Part shown: positions 1 to 7,055 of the stretch, one piece after another | Numbering within the stretch: the stretch's first letter is position 1 | How the letters are laid out: each line of letters opens with the position of its first letter | Source of the DNA: Candidatus Adiutrix sp. | GTDB taxonomy: Bacteria > Desulfobacterota > Desulfarculia > Adiutricales > Adiutricaceae | Direction: 5' to 3' | Assembly: GCA_031283395.1 (NCBI GenBank) | Contig: JAITBV010000037.1 | Location: 1 to 12,280, forward strand | DNA: 12,280 nt | Position numbers and translations under genes: made by a program | The notes under the pieces: model-generated | Databases searched by the model: none | Seen by the model: only the letters and a program-made list of their open reading frames with translations | Told to the model about the DNA's origin: nothing

Positions 1-41
1 GTGGTTATAAATGTATCGTTCGCGTTTTTTGCCTGGTCAGT

Positions 42-878
42 ATGATGGCGGCCGGAACAAGTATGGCGGAGGATATTTCACAGTGTCCCGTTGACACAGT
101 GCCGATTCAAATCATGTCATTAACAGAGCCCGGCTACACGGCTGATGTGACCATGCTTTCCAGAGTCTCCCGTTACCCCGCAGGTTTACCAGGTTTTCCA
201 GCTTTTGCAACGGCTGTTACGGAGCATGTTGCGGCCAAGTTGGCCCAGGAAAAACTCTGCCTGGACAACGCCGAAAGCCAGGATCGCTCCCTGCTCCTAT
301 TCGTGCCATTGCGTCTCAGTATCCCGCCAACTTCGTTGCCCCGACTTGAGGTGCAGCCTTCTTCAGGCGGCTGCCGGATTTACAGTCCCTGGATAGATCT
401 GGCCATTGAACGAGGGCCGGTTCCCTGGGTCCGCGGCATTGTTCGCTGGAGCGAGCGCCAACTGCTGGCCGATCAGGCCGTGCTGGCGGGGGCGCGCAAT
501 GTGCCGCCGGGCGTGGCGATGCCGCTGAACCCAAAGGAATTAAGTAAGTATGGGGAGAAGTATGTGAAATCGGAAATTTTCGGCAAGTGGAACTTTTGGT
601 CGATCTTTTGGTCGATTGAAAAACGTGTACCGCCGGATATTCTGTGGTTGTTCCGCCACTCCCCGCAGACCACGTTTTTATCATTCGCTGTTACGGCTGG
701 TTACGCCCTCGATAGAGCCATGAAAGAGGGCACGGAGGGCTACACGAAGATCGTCCTGGCGTTGATTGACCGCTGCTTGGCCTCTGACGGGGCGGATATC
801 CATTACAGCAGTATTCTTGATGTTGCCGATCTTATCCCGCTAGAGTCATACAAGATCGACACGCCGGTGCTGTATTGA
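42..878 (+). CDS. Hypothetical protein, family not recognised
   Basis: An open frame of 278 residues from the first ATG. I do not recognise the family. The frame has no stop back to base 3, and no Shine-Dalgarno sequence is visible before the ATGs at 42, 45, 63 or 114, so the true start may lie upstream of the window and the gene may be 5' partial. The protein has no clear signal peptide or transmembrane helix. The middle is rich in aromatics, with a duplicated FWSI-FWSI at residues 185-192 encoded by a perfect 12-bp tandem repeat. The C-terminal third (from about residue 195) looks helical. Its G+C content and codon use (many ATT, TTT, GTT) differ from all genes downstream, which suggests horizontal acquisition. 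It is followed by a terminator-like hairpin at 951-977. Coding status is supported by length and balanced amino-acid composition; the function is unknown. Confidence 0.6.
   Translation: MMAAGTSMAEDISQCPVDTVPIQIMSLTEPGYTADVTMLSRVSRYPAGLPGFPAFATAVTEHVAAKLAQEKLCLDNAESQDRSLLLFVPLRLSIPPTSLPRLEVQPSSGGCRIYSPWIDLAIERGPVPWVRGIVRWSERQLLADQAVLAGARNVPPGVAMPLNPKELSKYGEKYVKSEIFGKWNFWSIFWSIEKRVPPDILWLFRHSPQTTFLSFAVTAGYALDRAMKEGTEGYTKIVLALIDRCLASDGADIHYSSILDVADLIPLESYKIDTPVLY
593..616 (+). repeat. 12-bp perfect tandem duplication
   Basis: CTTTTGGTCGAT occurs twice back to back and keeps the reading frame, giving FWSI FWSI in the hypothetical protein at 42-878. This looks like a recent in-frame slippage duplication. 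Confidence 0.85.
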
Positions 879-909
879 TTGATTTAAAACTTTCTTAAGG
901 AGAATTATT

Positions 910-999
910 ATGAGTTTTTATGATTATATCGGTCAAATTAAAAATCATTCGGGGCTTAACAAACCACGCCCCTTTTTCTATTTTTCTATACTTTTTTAA
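910..999 (+). CDS. Possible 29-residue small ORF running through a terminator hairpin
   Basis: ATG at 910 has a textbook Shine-Dalgarno, AAGGAG at 897-902 with a 7-nt spacer, and opens a 29-codon frame (start MSFYDYIGQIKNHSG) ending at TAA 997-999. The second half of the frame overlaps the GC hairpin and T-run at 951-977. It may be a genuine small protein, a leader peptide coupled to the hairpin, or the truncated 5' end of a lost gene. The codon use is AT-rich like the preceding gene. No family is recognised and only the translation signal supports it. Confidence 0.3.
   Translation: MSFYDYIGQIKNHSGLNKPRPFFYFSILF
951..977 (+). terminator. Candidate Rho-independent terminator after the first gene
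   Basis: GGGGC (951-955) pairs with GCCCC (968-972) around a 12-nt loop and is followed directly by TTTTT (973-977), with further T-rich sequence to about 996. The stem is short but all G-C. It would end transcription of the gene at 42-878. It lies inside the small ORF at 910-999. Confidence 0.5.
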
Positions 1000-1021
1000 A
1001 AAATTATTCCAAAATTAATCC

Positions 1022-1136
1022 AGGAGGAATATTTTAAAATGGCGGAAATGAGGATGAAGAGGAACTTTTAACCGTGCCCATTTCCAAAAAGCCGGGGCTC
1101 AACTATACCCGTTTTCCTCGCGTGGCTGATCTTTAA
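1022..1136 (+). other. Gene-start-like fragment: strong RBS, 10-codon ORF, then an overlapping open frame
   Basis: AGGAGG at 1022-1027 precedes ATG 1039, which opens only 10 codons (MAEMRMKRNF, stop TAA at 1069-1071). The frame one base back is open from 1038 to the TAA at 1134-1136 and reads as an acidic run followed by LTVPISKKPGLNYTRFPRVADL-like sequence (its key residues: KKPGLNY, then TRFPR); a GTG at 1074 with GAGGA upstream could also start it. A single -1 change near the TTTT at 1066-1069 would join the two into one protein of about 33 residues. This is either a frameshifted remnant or noise at the edge of the low-GC segment; I cannot name a family. Confidence 0.25.
1086..1111 (-). 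terminator. Weak candidate terminator for the carD-to-zinc-finger gene set
   Basis: Read on the minus strand, CGGG (1111-1108) can pair with CCCG (1096-1093) and is followed by GC and TTTTT (1090-1086). The 4-bp stem with an 11-nt loop is weak. It is the only hairpin with a following T-run that I see between the last minus-strand stop (1151) and base 1000. Confidence 0.25.
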
Positions 1137-1150
1137 ATACCAGGGTACTT

Positions 1151-1381
1151 TCAATAATTTGCCCGGATTTCCAGGCGTTCCTTTTCCGTCTGGCAGGGCA
1201 CGCAAAGGCGCACACCGGGCAGGGCCTCCCGCCGCAAAAGGGGAATGGCCTCGCCGCAGTCTTCGCAAAATTCCAGGCTCTCCCCCCGGGGCAGCCTGCG
1301 CCGCGCTCTTTCGGCGGCTTCCTCCAAAGTCGCGGCTATCTGCTCGCTGACCGCGCCGTCTCCGGCCCAACCCACGGCCAC
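1151..1381 (-). CDS. DksA/TraR family C4 zinc-finger protein (short form)
   Basis: A small protein of the DksA/TraR zinc-finger family, whose larger members bind RNA polymerase in the secondary channel. With the GTG start at 1381 it has 76 residues; the four zinc ligands C39, C42, C60 and C63 form C-X2-C-X17-C-X2-C, and the intervening PLLRREALPGVRLC is typical of the family. It lacks the long N-terminal coiled coil with its acidic tip, so a full DksA activity is unlikely. It is closer to short YbiI-like members. I chose GTG 1381 because MAVGWAGDGAV matches the usual N-terminus of such proteins as I remember it. TTG 1390 (79 residues) and GTG 1375 are alternatives, and TTG 1390 would overlap the upstream GH57 stop codon by 8 nt. 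It sits 1 nt after the GH57 gene and is probably translationally coupled to it. The partner or target is unknown. Confidence 0.85.
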   Translation of the reverse strand: MAVGWAGDGAVSEQIAATLEEAAERARRRLPRGESLEFCEDCGEAIPLLRREALPGVRLCVPCQTEKERLEIRANY

Positions 1382-1382
1382 C

Positions 1383-3872
1383 TCAGGCAATCTCCGCCTC
1401 GCCCCAGTCCAGGGCGGTGAAGCCCAGGGTCAGGCCCAGTTCGCGCAGCAACTCTTTTTCCTCCAGATCCAAGCCGGACCGGAACCGTTTATCGTCAGCC
1501 AGTTCCAGCCAGCGGTTCTGGCTGGCCCATAGATCCAGCCCCAGGCCATCGGCTCGATTGACTATTTTCAAAAACCGGACCAGCCCGTCCAAAACCGGCC
1601 TGAGCGGCCCGTTCCCGGCCAGGTCCCGGAAGGCCTTATCCAGAAAATCATCCCCCAGGTCCCTAAGTTCGGCCTGAAACTGGGCCGGGCCATTGAGCCA
1701 CCCCTGGGCGGCGAACTCGGCCAGGGCCTCGAAATCGAGCCGGCCCGGGCCCGGGCTCAAGAGGCGGCTGAAGATCGCTTCCGAGGCGGCCCGGTGGAGA
1801 AAGCCCTCGGCCCAGTCCGCGGGCGGGGTGACCGTCCCCTCCGGCGACAGGGTGAGTTGGTGGAACTCTTCGGCCTGGGCCCGAACTTCGGCCAGGGCCC
1901 GTTTGACCACGGCGTGGACCAACTGGCGGCGGGCCCCGGGCAGAAGGTCCGCCCACCCGAAACAGGCGGTGCCGTCCGGCATCAATTCGGCCAGGCGGTC
2001 TTCCGCCGACATCCGGGCCAGGGTCTCCTGGTTGAGCCAGGCGGGAATTTCAAACTCCGCCTCCAGATCGGCCACCCAGAGATCCAGGGGATGGGGGCCG
2101 CCTATATGGCGGGCCAGGCAGAGGTGGCTGGTGGTCCGTTCCAGCCGGCGGTCTATCAGGTCAACCACCCCGGCCAGGACCTGCTGTCTGTCATCCTGGA
2201 ACACGATTTGGGCCCGGGGCTGAAAAGAGTCTTCCTCAAAGGAGTCCAGAGCCGGGGAGACCTCCAGGAGGGCGGCCGCGGCCCAGTGGGCGGCGGATAC
2301 CCCGGGAGACAGGCGGCCGCTCTCCACCGCCTGGCGCCAGACCTCCCGGCCCGTGGCGTAGGCGGGGATGTTGGGCCGGATGAGGTCCAGGTGGGCCAGG
2401 AACCCTTCGCGGAGACCGGTCCCGGCCAGGGGCTCGGCCAGTTCAATGGCCCGAAGGGCGTAACGCAGGTTCTGCACCGGCTCCAGCCCTGATACTTCAT
2501 CGAAAAACCAGCCGCAGCTAGTGAACATGTAAAGGCTCATCAACTGGGCTTCCAGAAGGGCCCAGACCTGGCGGCGCCCCTGGGGGTCAAGCCCCGCGGC
2601 CAGGCCGTGGGCGGCCAGAAAGTCTTCCCTGAGCTTCGGCTCGTAACCGTTCAGTACCAGCTTGATGTATTCGTCACGAGCCCGCCAGGGGTCTTTCAGA
2701 AGGCGCCCGCCGGACTTTTCAAAAATCTCGGCCAGCCGGTCGCGCAGCCAGTCCAGACCCTCACGCAAGGGGCGGCGCCATTTCTGGTTCCAGGTCCCGC
2801 CCCCGCCCCCGGTGTTGCAGCCGCAGTCGTCGCGCCACCTCTCCACGCCGTGGGCGCAGCTCCAGGAACTGTTGTCGAAGATCCGGGCCTCCCTGGCCGG
2901 CGGGAACTGGGCCAGATAGTGGCCGTAGTTGGTCAGTTCAATGGCTTCAGGGCCGCCGATCCCCGAGGAAAGGCGGTCGAAGACCCAGGCCAGGGCCATT
3001 TCGCCGAAGGTGAAGTGGTGGCCGTAGGATTCGCCGTCCGTGGCCAGGTTGACCAGACGGGGCCCGCCGTCGTCCCGAGCCTGACCGAAAGCCTCTTCCA
3101 CCCGGGCCAGAAGCGCGGCCCCGTCGCCCAGGAGCCGCTCAAAGGCGATGGCCCGGGAAACAGGGCCGTCATAGAAAAAGACATCCAGGTAGTCCCCGGA
3201 ACCCCGGCCCCAGAAGACGCGGTAAGGCTCCCGGGGGTCCACCCGCCCGCCGGAAACATCCAGCCAGGCCGTTTCCTTCCCCTTCCGGCCCGCGCCCCGG
3301 GGCTTGGCCGCTGAAAGAGGCCGGACCGCCCGGGCCTGGTTCTGGGCCAGAACGGTGAACTTCAGACCCTCCCGGGCCAGCATTTCCAGGGTGGCCAGGT
3401 CCACTGCCGTTTCGGCCAGCCACATGCCTTCGGGCCGGCGGCCGAAACGGCGTTCAAAATCGGCCAGGCCCCAGCGGATCTGGGTCAGGCGGTCCCGGGG
3501 GTCGGCCAGGGGCATGATGATGTGGTTGTAAACCTGGGCCAGGGCCGGGCCGTGCCCGTCCCGGGCCGCGGCCGCCCGCCGGTCGGCCGCCACAATGGCC
3601 GCCAGGGTCTCAGGGTCGAATTTTTCCAGCCACGACAAAAGGGTCGGGCCGAAGTTGAAACTCATATACTCGTAGTTGTTGAAAAAGCCCTTGATCCCCC
3701 CGGCGCCCATAAGGCGGGCGCGGGCGTTGGGAGCATAGCACTCGCGGTTGATGCGGAAATTCCAGTTCTCGAAGGGGGCCGCGGAAAGCTGGGGCTCAAT
3801 GGTCGAAAGCCAGGGGTTTTCCCGGGGGGGCTGATAAAAATGGCCGTGGATGATGAGATGGCGGCTGGACAA
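1383..3872 (-). CDS. Glycoside hydrolase family 57 protein with DUF3536 C-terminal region
   Basis: An 829-residue GH57 protein acting on alpha-glucans in the cytoplasm; no signal peptide is present. The N-terminus carries the GH57 motif HGHFYQPPRENPW (residues 9-21). The likely catalytic nucleophile is E154 in MWLAETAVD and the likely acid/base is D279 in ATDGESYGHH, so both expected catalytic residues are present. The stretch around residues 345-385 (SWSCAHGVERW, then DCGCNTGGGGG) matches the DUF3536 subgroup, whose members have no well-established activity; branching, amylase or glucanotransferase activity are all possible. The start is TTG at 3872, supported by GAGGGAG at 3886-3880 with a 7-nt spacer. 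It lies 12 nt downstream of glgA, so a shared role in glycogen synthesis or turnover is inferred. Family assignment is firm; the exact reaction is not. Confidence 0.93.
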   Translation of the reverse strand: MSSRHLIIHGHFYQPPRENPWLSTIEPQLSAAPFENWNFRINRECYAPNARARLMGAGGIKGFFNNYEYMSFNFGPTLLSWLEKFDPETLAAIVAADRRAAAARDGHGPALAQVYNHIIMPLADPRDRLTQIRWGLADFERRFGRRPEGMWLAETAVDLATLEMLAREGLKFTVLAQNQARAVRPLSAAKPRGAGRKGKETAWLDVSGGRVDPREPYRVFWGRGSGDYLDVFFYDGPVSRAIAFERLLGDGAALLARVEEAFGQARDDGGPRLVNLATDGESYGHHFTFGEMALAWVFDRLSSGIGGPEAIELTNYGHYLAQFPPAREARIFDNSSWSCAHGVERWRDDCGCNTGGGGGTWNQKWRRPLREGLDWLRDRLAEIFEKSGGRLLKDPWRARDEYIKLVLNGYEPKLREDFLAAHGLAAGLDPQGRRQVWALLEAQLMSLYMFTSCGWFFDEVSGLEPVQNLRYALRAIELAEPLAGTGLREGFLAHLDLIRPNIPAYATGREVWRQAVESGRLSPGVSAAHWAAAALLEVSPALDSFEEDSFQPRAQIVFQDDRQQVLAGVVDLIDRRLERTTSHLCLARHIGGPHPLDLWVADLEAEFEIPAWLNQETLARMSAEDRLAELMPDGTACFGWADLLPGARRQLVHAVVKRALAEVRAQAEEFHQLTLSPEGTVTPPADWAEGFLHRAASEAIFSRLLSPGPGRLDFEALAEFAAQGWLNGPAQFQAELRDLGDDFLDKAFRDLAGNGPLRPVLDGLVRFLKIVNRADGLGLDLWASQNRWLELADDKRFRSGLDLEEKELLRELGLTLGFTALDWGEAEIA

Positions 3873-3884
3873 TTTTTTTCTCCC

Positions 3885-5345
3885 TCATTCCAGAACTTTT
3901 TCAAACAACTCCAAATATTTACGCGCCGAACTGCCCCAGGAAAAATCCTCTTTCATGCCGGCCTTCACCAGGGCCCGGAAATCGGCGGGCTGGGCGAATA
4001 GGTCCACAGCCCGGCGCACGGCCAATAGCAGGGCCTTGTCCTGGAACTGGGAAAACTTAAAGCCGGTATCCCAGAGGCCTTCGGGGTTGAGGCCGGCGAA
4101 GTCGCGCACGGTATCGTTCAATCCCCCCACGGCCCGGACAATGGGGACCGAGCCGTATTTCAGGGCGTAGAGCTGGACCAGCCCGCAGGGCTCATACATG
4201 GAGGGGACCAGGATAAGGTCGGCCCCGGCGATGAGACGGTGGGACAGGGCCTCGTTATAGCCGAATAAGGCGCGGCACTGGTCGGGGAAGCGCTCCGCCA
4301 GATCCCGGACCATCTCTTCATAGACCGGTTCGCCCGAACCCAAAATGACCAGGGCGGCCCCGGCGCGGAAGATGTCTTCGGCCGCCTCGGCCACCAGGCT
4401 CAGGCCCTTCTGGGCGGTCAGGCGGCTGACCATGCCGATGAGGGGCTGTTCAGCCGCCGAGGCGGGCAGGCCCACTTCGGCCAGGAGGGCCGTTTTGCAG
4501 GCCCGCTTGCCCTTAAGGCCGCGGGGGCAGTAATTGGCGGGGAGAAAGGGATCGGTCTTGGGATTCCAGACCTGGTAGTCCACGCCGTTGAGGATGCCAG
4601 TCAGTTTATGGGCGTGATGGCGCATGGCCCCGTCCAGGCCCTGGCCGCCCTCCGGGGTCTGGGCTTCCCGGGCGTAGGTCGGAGAAACGGTGACCAGGGT
4701 CCGGCTGAAAACCAGGCCGGCTTTCAACAGGCTGCTCTGACCGAAATATTCCAGGCCGTCGAAATTGTTGTAATGATCCGGCAGGTTCAGGACGGGCCAT
4801 TTTTCCGGCGGCACCAGCCCCAGGTAGCCCATGTTGTGGATGACGAAAACGCCCCGGGGTTTGTCCAGGCCGAGTTCAAGGAGATAGGGCATCAAAAGAC
4901 CGGTCTGCCAGTCGTTGGCCAGGATTATATCCGGGGGGGAATCAAGGTGGGGGAGAGCGGCCAGCACGGCCTGGCAGAAAAAGGCGAAGCGCTCGGGGTT
5001 GTCGCTGAATTCCTGGCCGCCGTGTCCGTAAAGGCCGGGCCGGTCGAAGAACTGGTCGCAGGCCACCAGATAGACCGGCACTCCCGGTTCCAGTTCACCA
5101 CGGAGCAGGCGGCCCCGGATGGTCTGGCCGCTCTGTAGCACGGGCAAGCCGACGCCGGTGTCCTGGAAGCGGTTCCGCCGGCTTTTCAGCACGGTCTGGT
5201 AAGCGGGCATGATGACGGCCGGCCGGGCCCCCAATTTGGCCAGGGCCCCGGGCAGACTCCCGGCCACCTCGGCCAAGCCGCCGGTCTGGGCCAGAGGCCA
5301 GACTTCGGACGAAGCGATGAGGATGGTTCGTTTGGCTGTCGTCAT
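3885..5345 (-). CDS. glgA: Glycogen synthase (ADP-glucose type, GT5)
   Basis: A 486-residue GlgA of normal length (E. coli GlgA is 477). It transfers glucose from ADP-glucose to the non-reducing end of alpha-1,4-glucan. Visible family features are the N-terminal TGGLAEVAGSLP loop (21-32), LANDWQTGL (142-150), H170 in VIHNMGYLG, SPTYAREAQTPEGG (221-234), ILNGVD..VWNP (251-261), SRLTAQKGL with R308 and K313, and EPCGLVQLYALKYG with E385. The residue before the TGGL loop is Gln20 (codon CAG, 5288-5286), where the KxGG motif normally has the ADP-glucose-contacting Lys (K15 in E. coli). The ATG start has only a distant AAGGA upstream, so initiation may be weak. It is followed by the GH57 gene after 12 nt and preceded by rluD with a 63-nt gap in which I see no convincing promoter. 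Confidence 0.95.
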   Translation of the reverse strand: MTTAKRTILIASSEVWPLAQTGGLAEVAGSLPGALAKLGARPAVIMPAYQTVLKSRRNRFQDTGVGLPVLQSGQTIRGRLLRGELEPGVPVYLVACDQFFDRPGLYGHGGQEFSDNPERFAFFCQAVLAALPHLDSPPDIILANDWQTGLLMPYLLELGLDKPRGVFVIHNMGYLGLVPPEKWPVLNLPDHYNNFDGLEYFGQSSLLKAGLVFSRTLVTVSPTYAREAQTPEGGQGLDGAMRHHAHKLTGILNGVDYQVWNPKTDPFLPANYCPRGLKGKRACKTALLAEVGLPASAAEQPLIGMVSRLTAQKGLSLVAEAAEDIFRAGAALVILGSGEPVYEEMVRDLAERFPDQCRALFGYNEALSHRLIAGADLILVPSMYEPCGLVQLYALKYGSVPIVRAVGGLNDTVRDFAGLNPEGLWDTGFKFSQFQDKALLLAVRRAVDLFAQPADFRALVKAGMKEDFSWGSSARKYLELFEKVLE

Positions 5346-5408
5346 CAGATTTTCTTATTTTCCTTAGATCAAAGACCCGGCTGCAAAATATCGCAACTAC
5401 AATTACCA

Positions 5409-6422
5409 CTATATAAATTTTTTCAGGGAATGGCAAGGGCCGGCCGGAGCCCCCGGCCCCAGTTCCCGCCACAGGCCCAGGAAATCGGGGGGCCAGGGTG
5501 CCCTAAAAGTCTGGGACAGGCCGGTTTCAGGGTGTCTTAGGGTCAGGCGGCGGGCGTGGAGCATCTGGCGGGCGCAGAAAGGGGCGAGGCCGGGGTGGCG
5601 GCGGACCAGATCGCCCGCTCCCCGGCTGTAAACCGGATCGGCCAGGACCGGGCAGCCCAGGGCCGCCAGGTGGACCCGGGCCTGGTGGGTGCGGCCGGTG
5701 ACCAGGGTCAGGAGCATCAAGCTGAGCCCGGTTTCCGGAAAATGCCTCAGGAGGCGGTAAACGGTGCGGGCCGGACGTCCGCCGGCGCGGCCCGCGGCCA
5801 TTTTGTGGCGCTGGTTCGGGTGCCGGCCTATGGGCAGGTCCACCAGGCCCCGGCCGGCGCGGGGCCGGCCACGGACAAAGGCCAGGTAGCGCTTGACCGT
5901 TTCGCGGCGGCTGAAGGCTTCGGCCAGCCGCCGCAGGGCCGGCTCGGTTTTGGCGGTCACCACCACCCCGCTGGTATCGCGGTCCAGTCGGTGGACCAGG
6001 CCGGGGCGCAGGCGGGGCCCGACCCCATCCAAACGGGGGTCGCGGGCCAAAAGCCCCCCGGCCAGGGTAGGACCGGCCGTTCCGGAGGCCGGGTGGACCA
6101 GAAGACCCCAGGGCTTGTTGACGACCAGGATATGATCGTCTTCAAAGAGAATGTCCAGGGCGAGACCGGGATCCGGGGACAGATCGGTGCGGGGCGGCTC
6201 GGGCCGGGAGGCGAGGATGACCGCGCCTGCGGTCACGACTGTCGAGGGTTTCAGGACCGGCCGGCCATCCAGCCGCACCAGGCCGTCCCTGATAAGGCGG
6301 GCCAGCCGGGCGCGGGAGTAATCCGCCCCGCGGCCGGAGAGGACCTTGTCCAGCCGAAGCCCGGCCTCCTCCGGGCTCACGGTGAAGGCGATTTCCGACC
6401 CGTCGTCGGGGGGGGCGGTCAA
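5409..6422 (-). CDS. rluD: RluA/RluD family rRNA pseudouridine synthase
   Basis: A 337-residue pseudouridine synthase. An N-terminal S4 RNA-binding domain (about residues 19-75) precedes the catalytic domain, which has LVVNKPWGLLVHP (99-111), the motif HRLDRDTSG (144-152) with catalytic D147, KRYLAFV, and GRTHQARVHLAALGCPVLADPVY near residue 245. This domain order matches RluD/RluC, which modify 23S rRNA uridines; RluD acts at helix 69. Which of the two sites it serves cannot be told from sequence. The start is TTG 6422, which overlaps the carD stop by 4 nt (TTGA), so translation is probably coupled to carD. An internal start would cut into the S4 domain. The last codons end in an AT-rich stretch (5409-5420). 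Confidence 0.93.
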   Translation of the reverse strand: MTAPPDDGSEIAFTVSPEEAGLRLDKVLSGRGADYSRARLARLIRDGLVRLDGRPVLKPSTVVTAGAVILASRPEPPRTDLSPDPGLALDILFEDDHILVVNKPWGLLVHPASGTAGPTLAGGLLARDPRLDGVGPRLRPGLVHRLDRDTSGVVVTAKTEPALRRLAEAFSRRETVKRYLAFVRGRPRAGRGLVDLPIGRHPNQRHKMAAGRAGGRPARTVYRLLRHFPETGLSLMLLTLVTGRTHQARVHLAALGCPVLADPVYSRGAGDLVRRHPGLAPFCARQMLHARRLTLRHPETGLSQTFRAPWPPDFLGLWRELGPGAPAGPCHSLKKFI

Positions 6423-6952
6423 TGGGGCTTGGCCGGGCGCGCCTTGGCCGGGGCGGCGGAGCTTTTGGGCGGCGGGAAACAGGCGGCGATCTCCGCCTCT
6501 ATTTCGTCTTCGGACCGCTTTGAAGCCAGGGCCACTTCCTTGACCAGGATCATCGTCACCGTGTCCAGGAGCTTGCGTTCGCCGAAGGACAGTTCCTTGG
6601 CCCCCCGCATGACCATAAGTTCGCCCATCACCGCGGCCAGATCGCAGGGCGCGCCGGTTTTTATCCTTTCGAGGTATTCGCGGTGCCGGCGGTTCCAGTT
6701 GGCGCTTTCAGGGGCCCTGGGCTGGGTCCGGAAGACCTCAAAAACCTTTTTCACCTCCCGGCGGCCCATGAGGGGCCGGAGACCCACTTCCCGGATGTTC
6801 TGGGCCGGGATCATTATTTTCAGGCCATTTTCCAGGATGCGCAGAACGAGGAATTCATAATCCCGGCTCCCGACGGTCCTTTGCTCCCGAGACTCAATAA
6901 GCCCGACCCCATGCGCGGGATAGACGGCCAATTCCCCAAGCCCGAAAGACAC
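6419..6952 (-). CDS. carD: CarD/CdnL-family transcription regulator
   Basis: A 177-residue CarD-family protein. The N-terminal RNA-polymerase-interacting domain (about residues 1-62) starts with the typical LGELAVYPAHGVGLIES and includes IMIPAQNIREVGLRPL; the helical C-terminal domain (about 70-160) contains the FR...RAPESANWNRRHREY region. The tail after residue 160 is Pro/Ala/Lys-rich and probably disordered. CarD/CdnL proteins bind the RNAP beta subunit and stabilise open complexes, especially at rRNA and weak promoters. The start is GTG 6952 with a near-perfect AGGAGGA at 6966-6960 and a 7-nt spacer. A sigma70-like promoter lies upstream. It heads the minus-strand gene set, which is a position suited to a constitutively needed regulator. 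Confidence 0.93.
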   Translation of the reverse strand: MSFGLGELAVYPAHGVGLIESREQRTVGSRDYEFLVLRILENGLKIMIPAQNIREVGLRPLMGRREVKKVFEVFRTQPRAPESANWNRRHREYLERIKTGAPCDLAAVMGELMVMRGAKELSFGERKLLDTVTMILVKEVALASKRSEDEIEAEIAACFPPPKSSAAPAKARPAKPH

Positions 6953-6977
6953 GCGAAGTTCCTCCTAATTACCTTAT

Positions 6978-7006
6978 ATAATCGAACATCCGGCCCTAAA
7001 AGTCAA
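6978..7006 (-). promoter_or_regulatory. Sigma70-like promoter of carD
   Basis: On the minus strand TTGACT (7006-7001, 5 of 6 to consensus) and GATTAT (6983-6978, 4 of 6) are separated by exactly 17 nt. The -10 lies about 25 nt upstream of the GTG start, leaving a short leader that contains the AGGAGGA ribosome-binding site. Confidence 0.65.
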
Positions 7007-7016
7007 GCCCGCCGGG

Positions 7017-7055
7017 ACCGGCTGCGGCCGGTCAAAAATATACTTCAACCGGCCG
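7017..7055. repeat. Clustered inverted repeats in the carD/cobO divergent promoter region
   Basis: ACCGGC (7017-7022) and GCCGGT (7027-7032) form a perfect 6-bp palindrome around TGCG. CGGCCGGT (7025-7032) is also a perfect inverted match to ACCGGCCG (7048-7055) across 15 nt. The three half-sites lie between the carD -35 (7001-7006) and the cobO -10 (7067-7072), so they could be a regulator-binding site acting on both directions. A purely structural or chance origin in GC-rich DNA is also possible. Confidence 0.45.

Noticed and set aside
1794..3314. Long plus-strand frames opposite the GH57 gene (1794-2492, 2607-3314)
   Set aside because: They mirror the GH57 coding sequence and have shadow-like composition.
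5556..6860. 434-residue plus-strand open frame across rluD and carD
   Set aside because: It runs antisense to two well-supported genes, is rich in Gly/Gln/Ala/Arg as expected for a shadow frame in GC-rich DNA, and shows no family motif.
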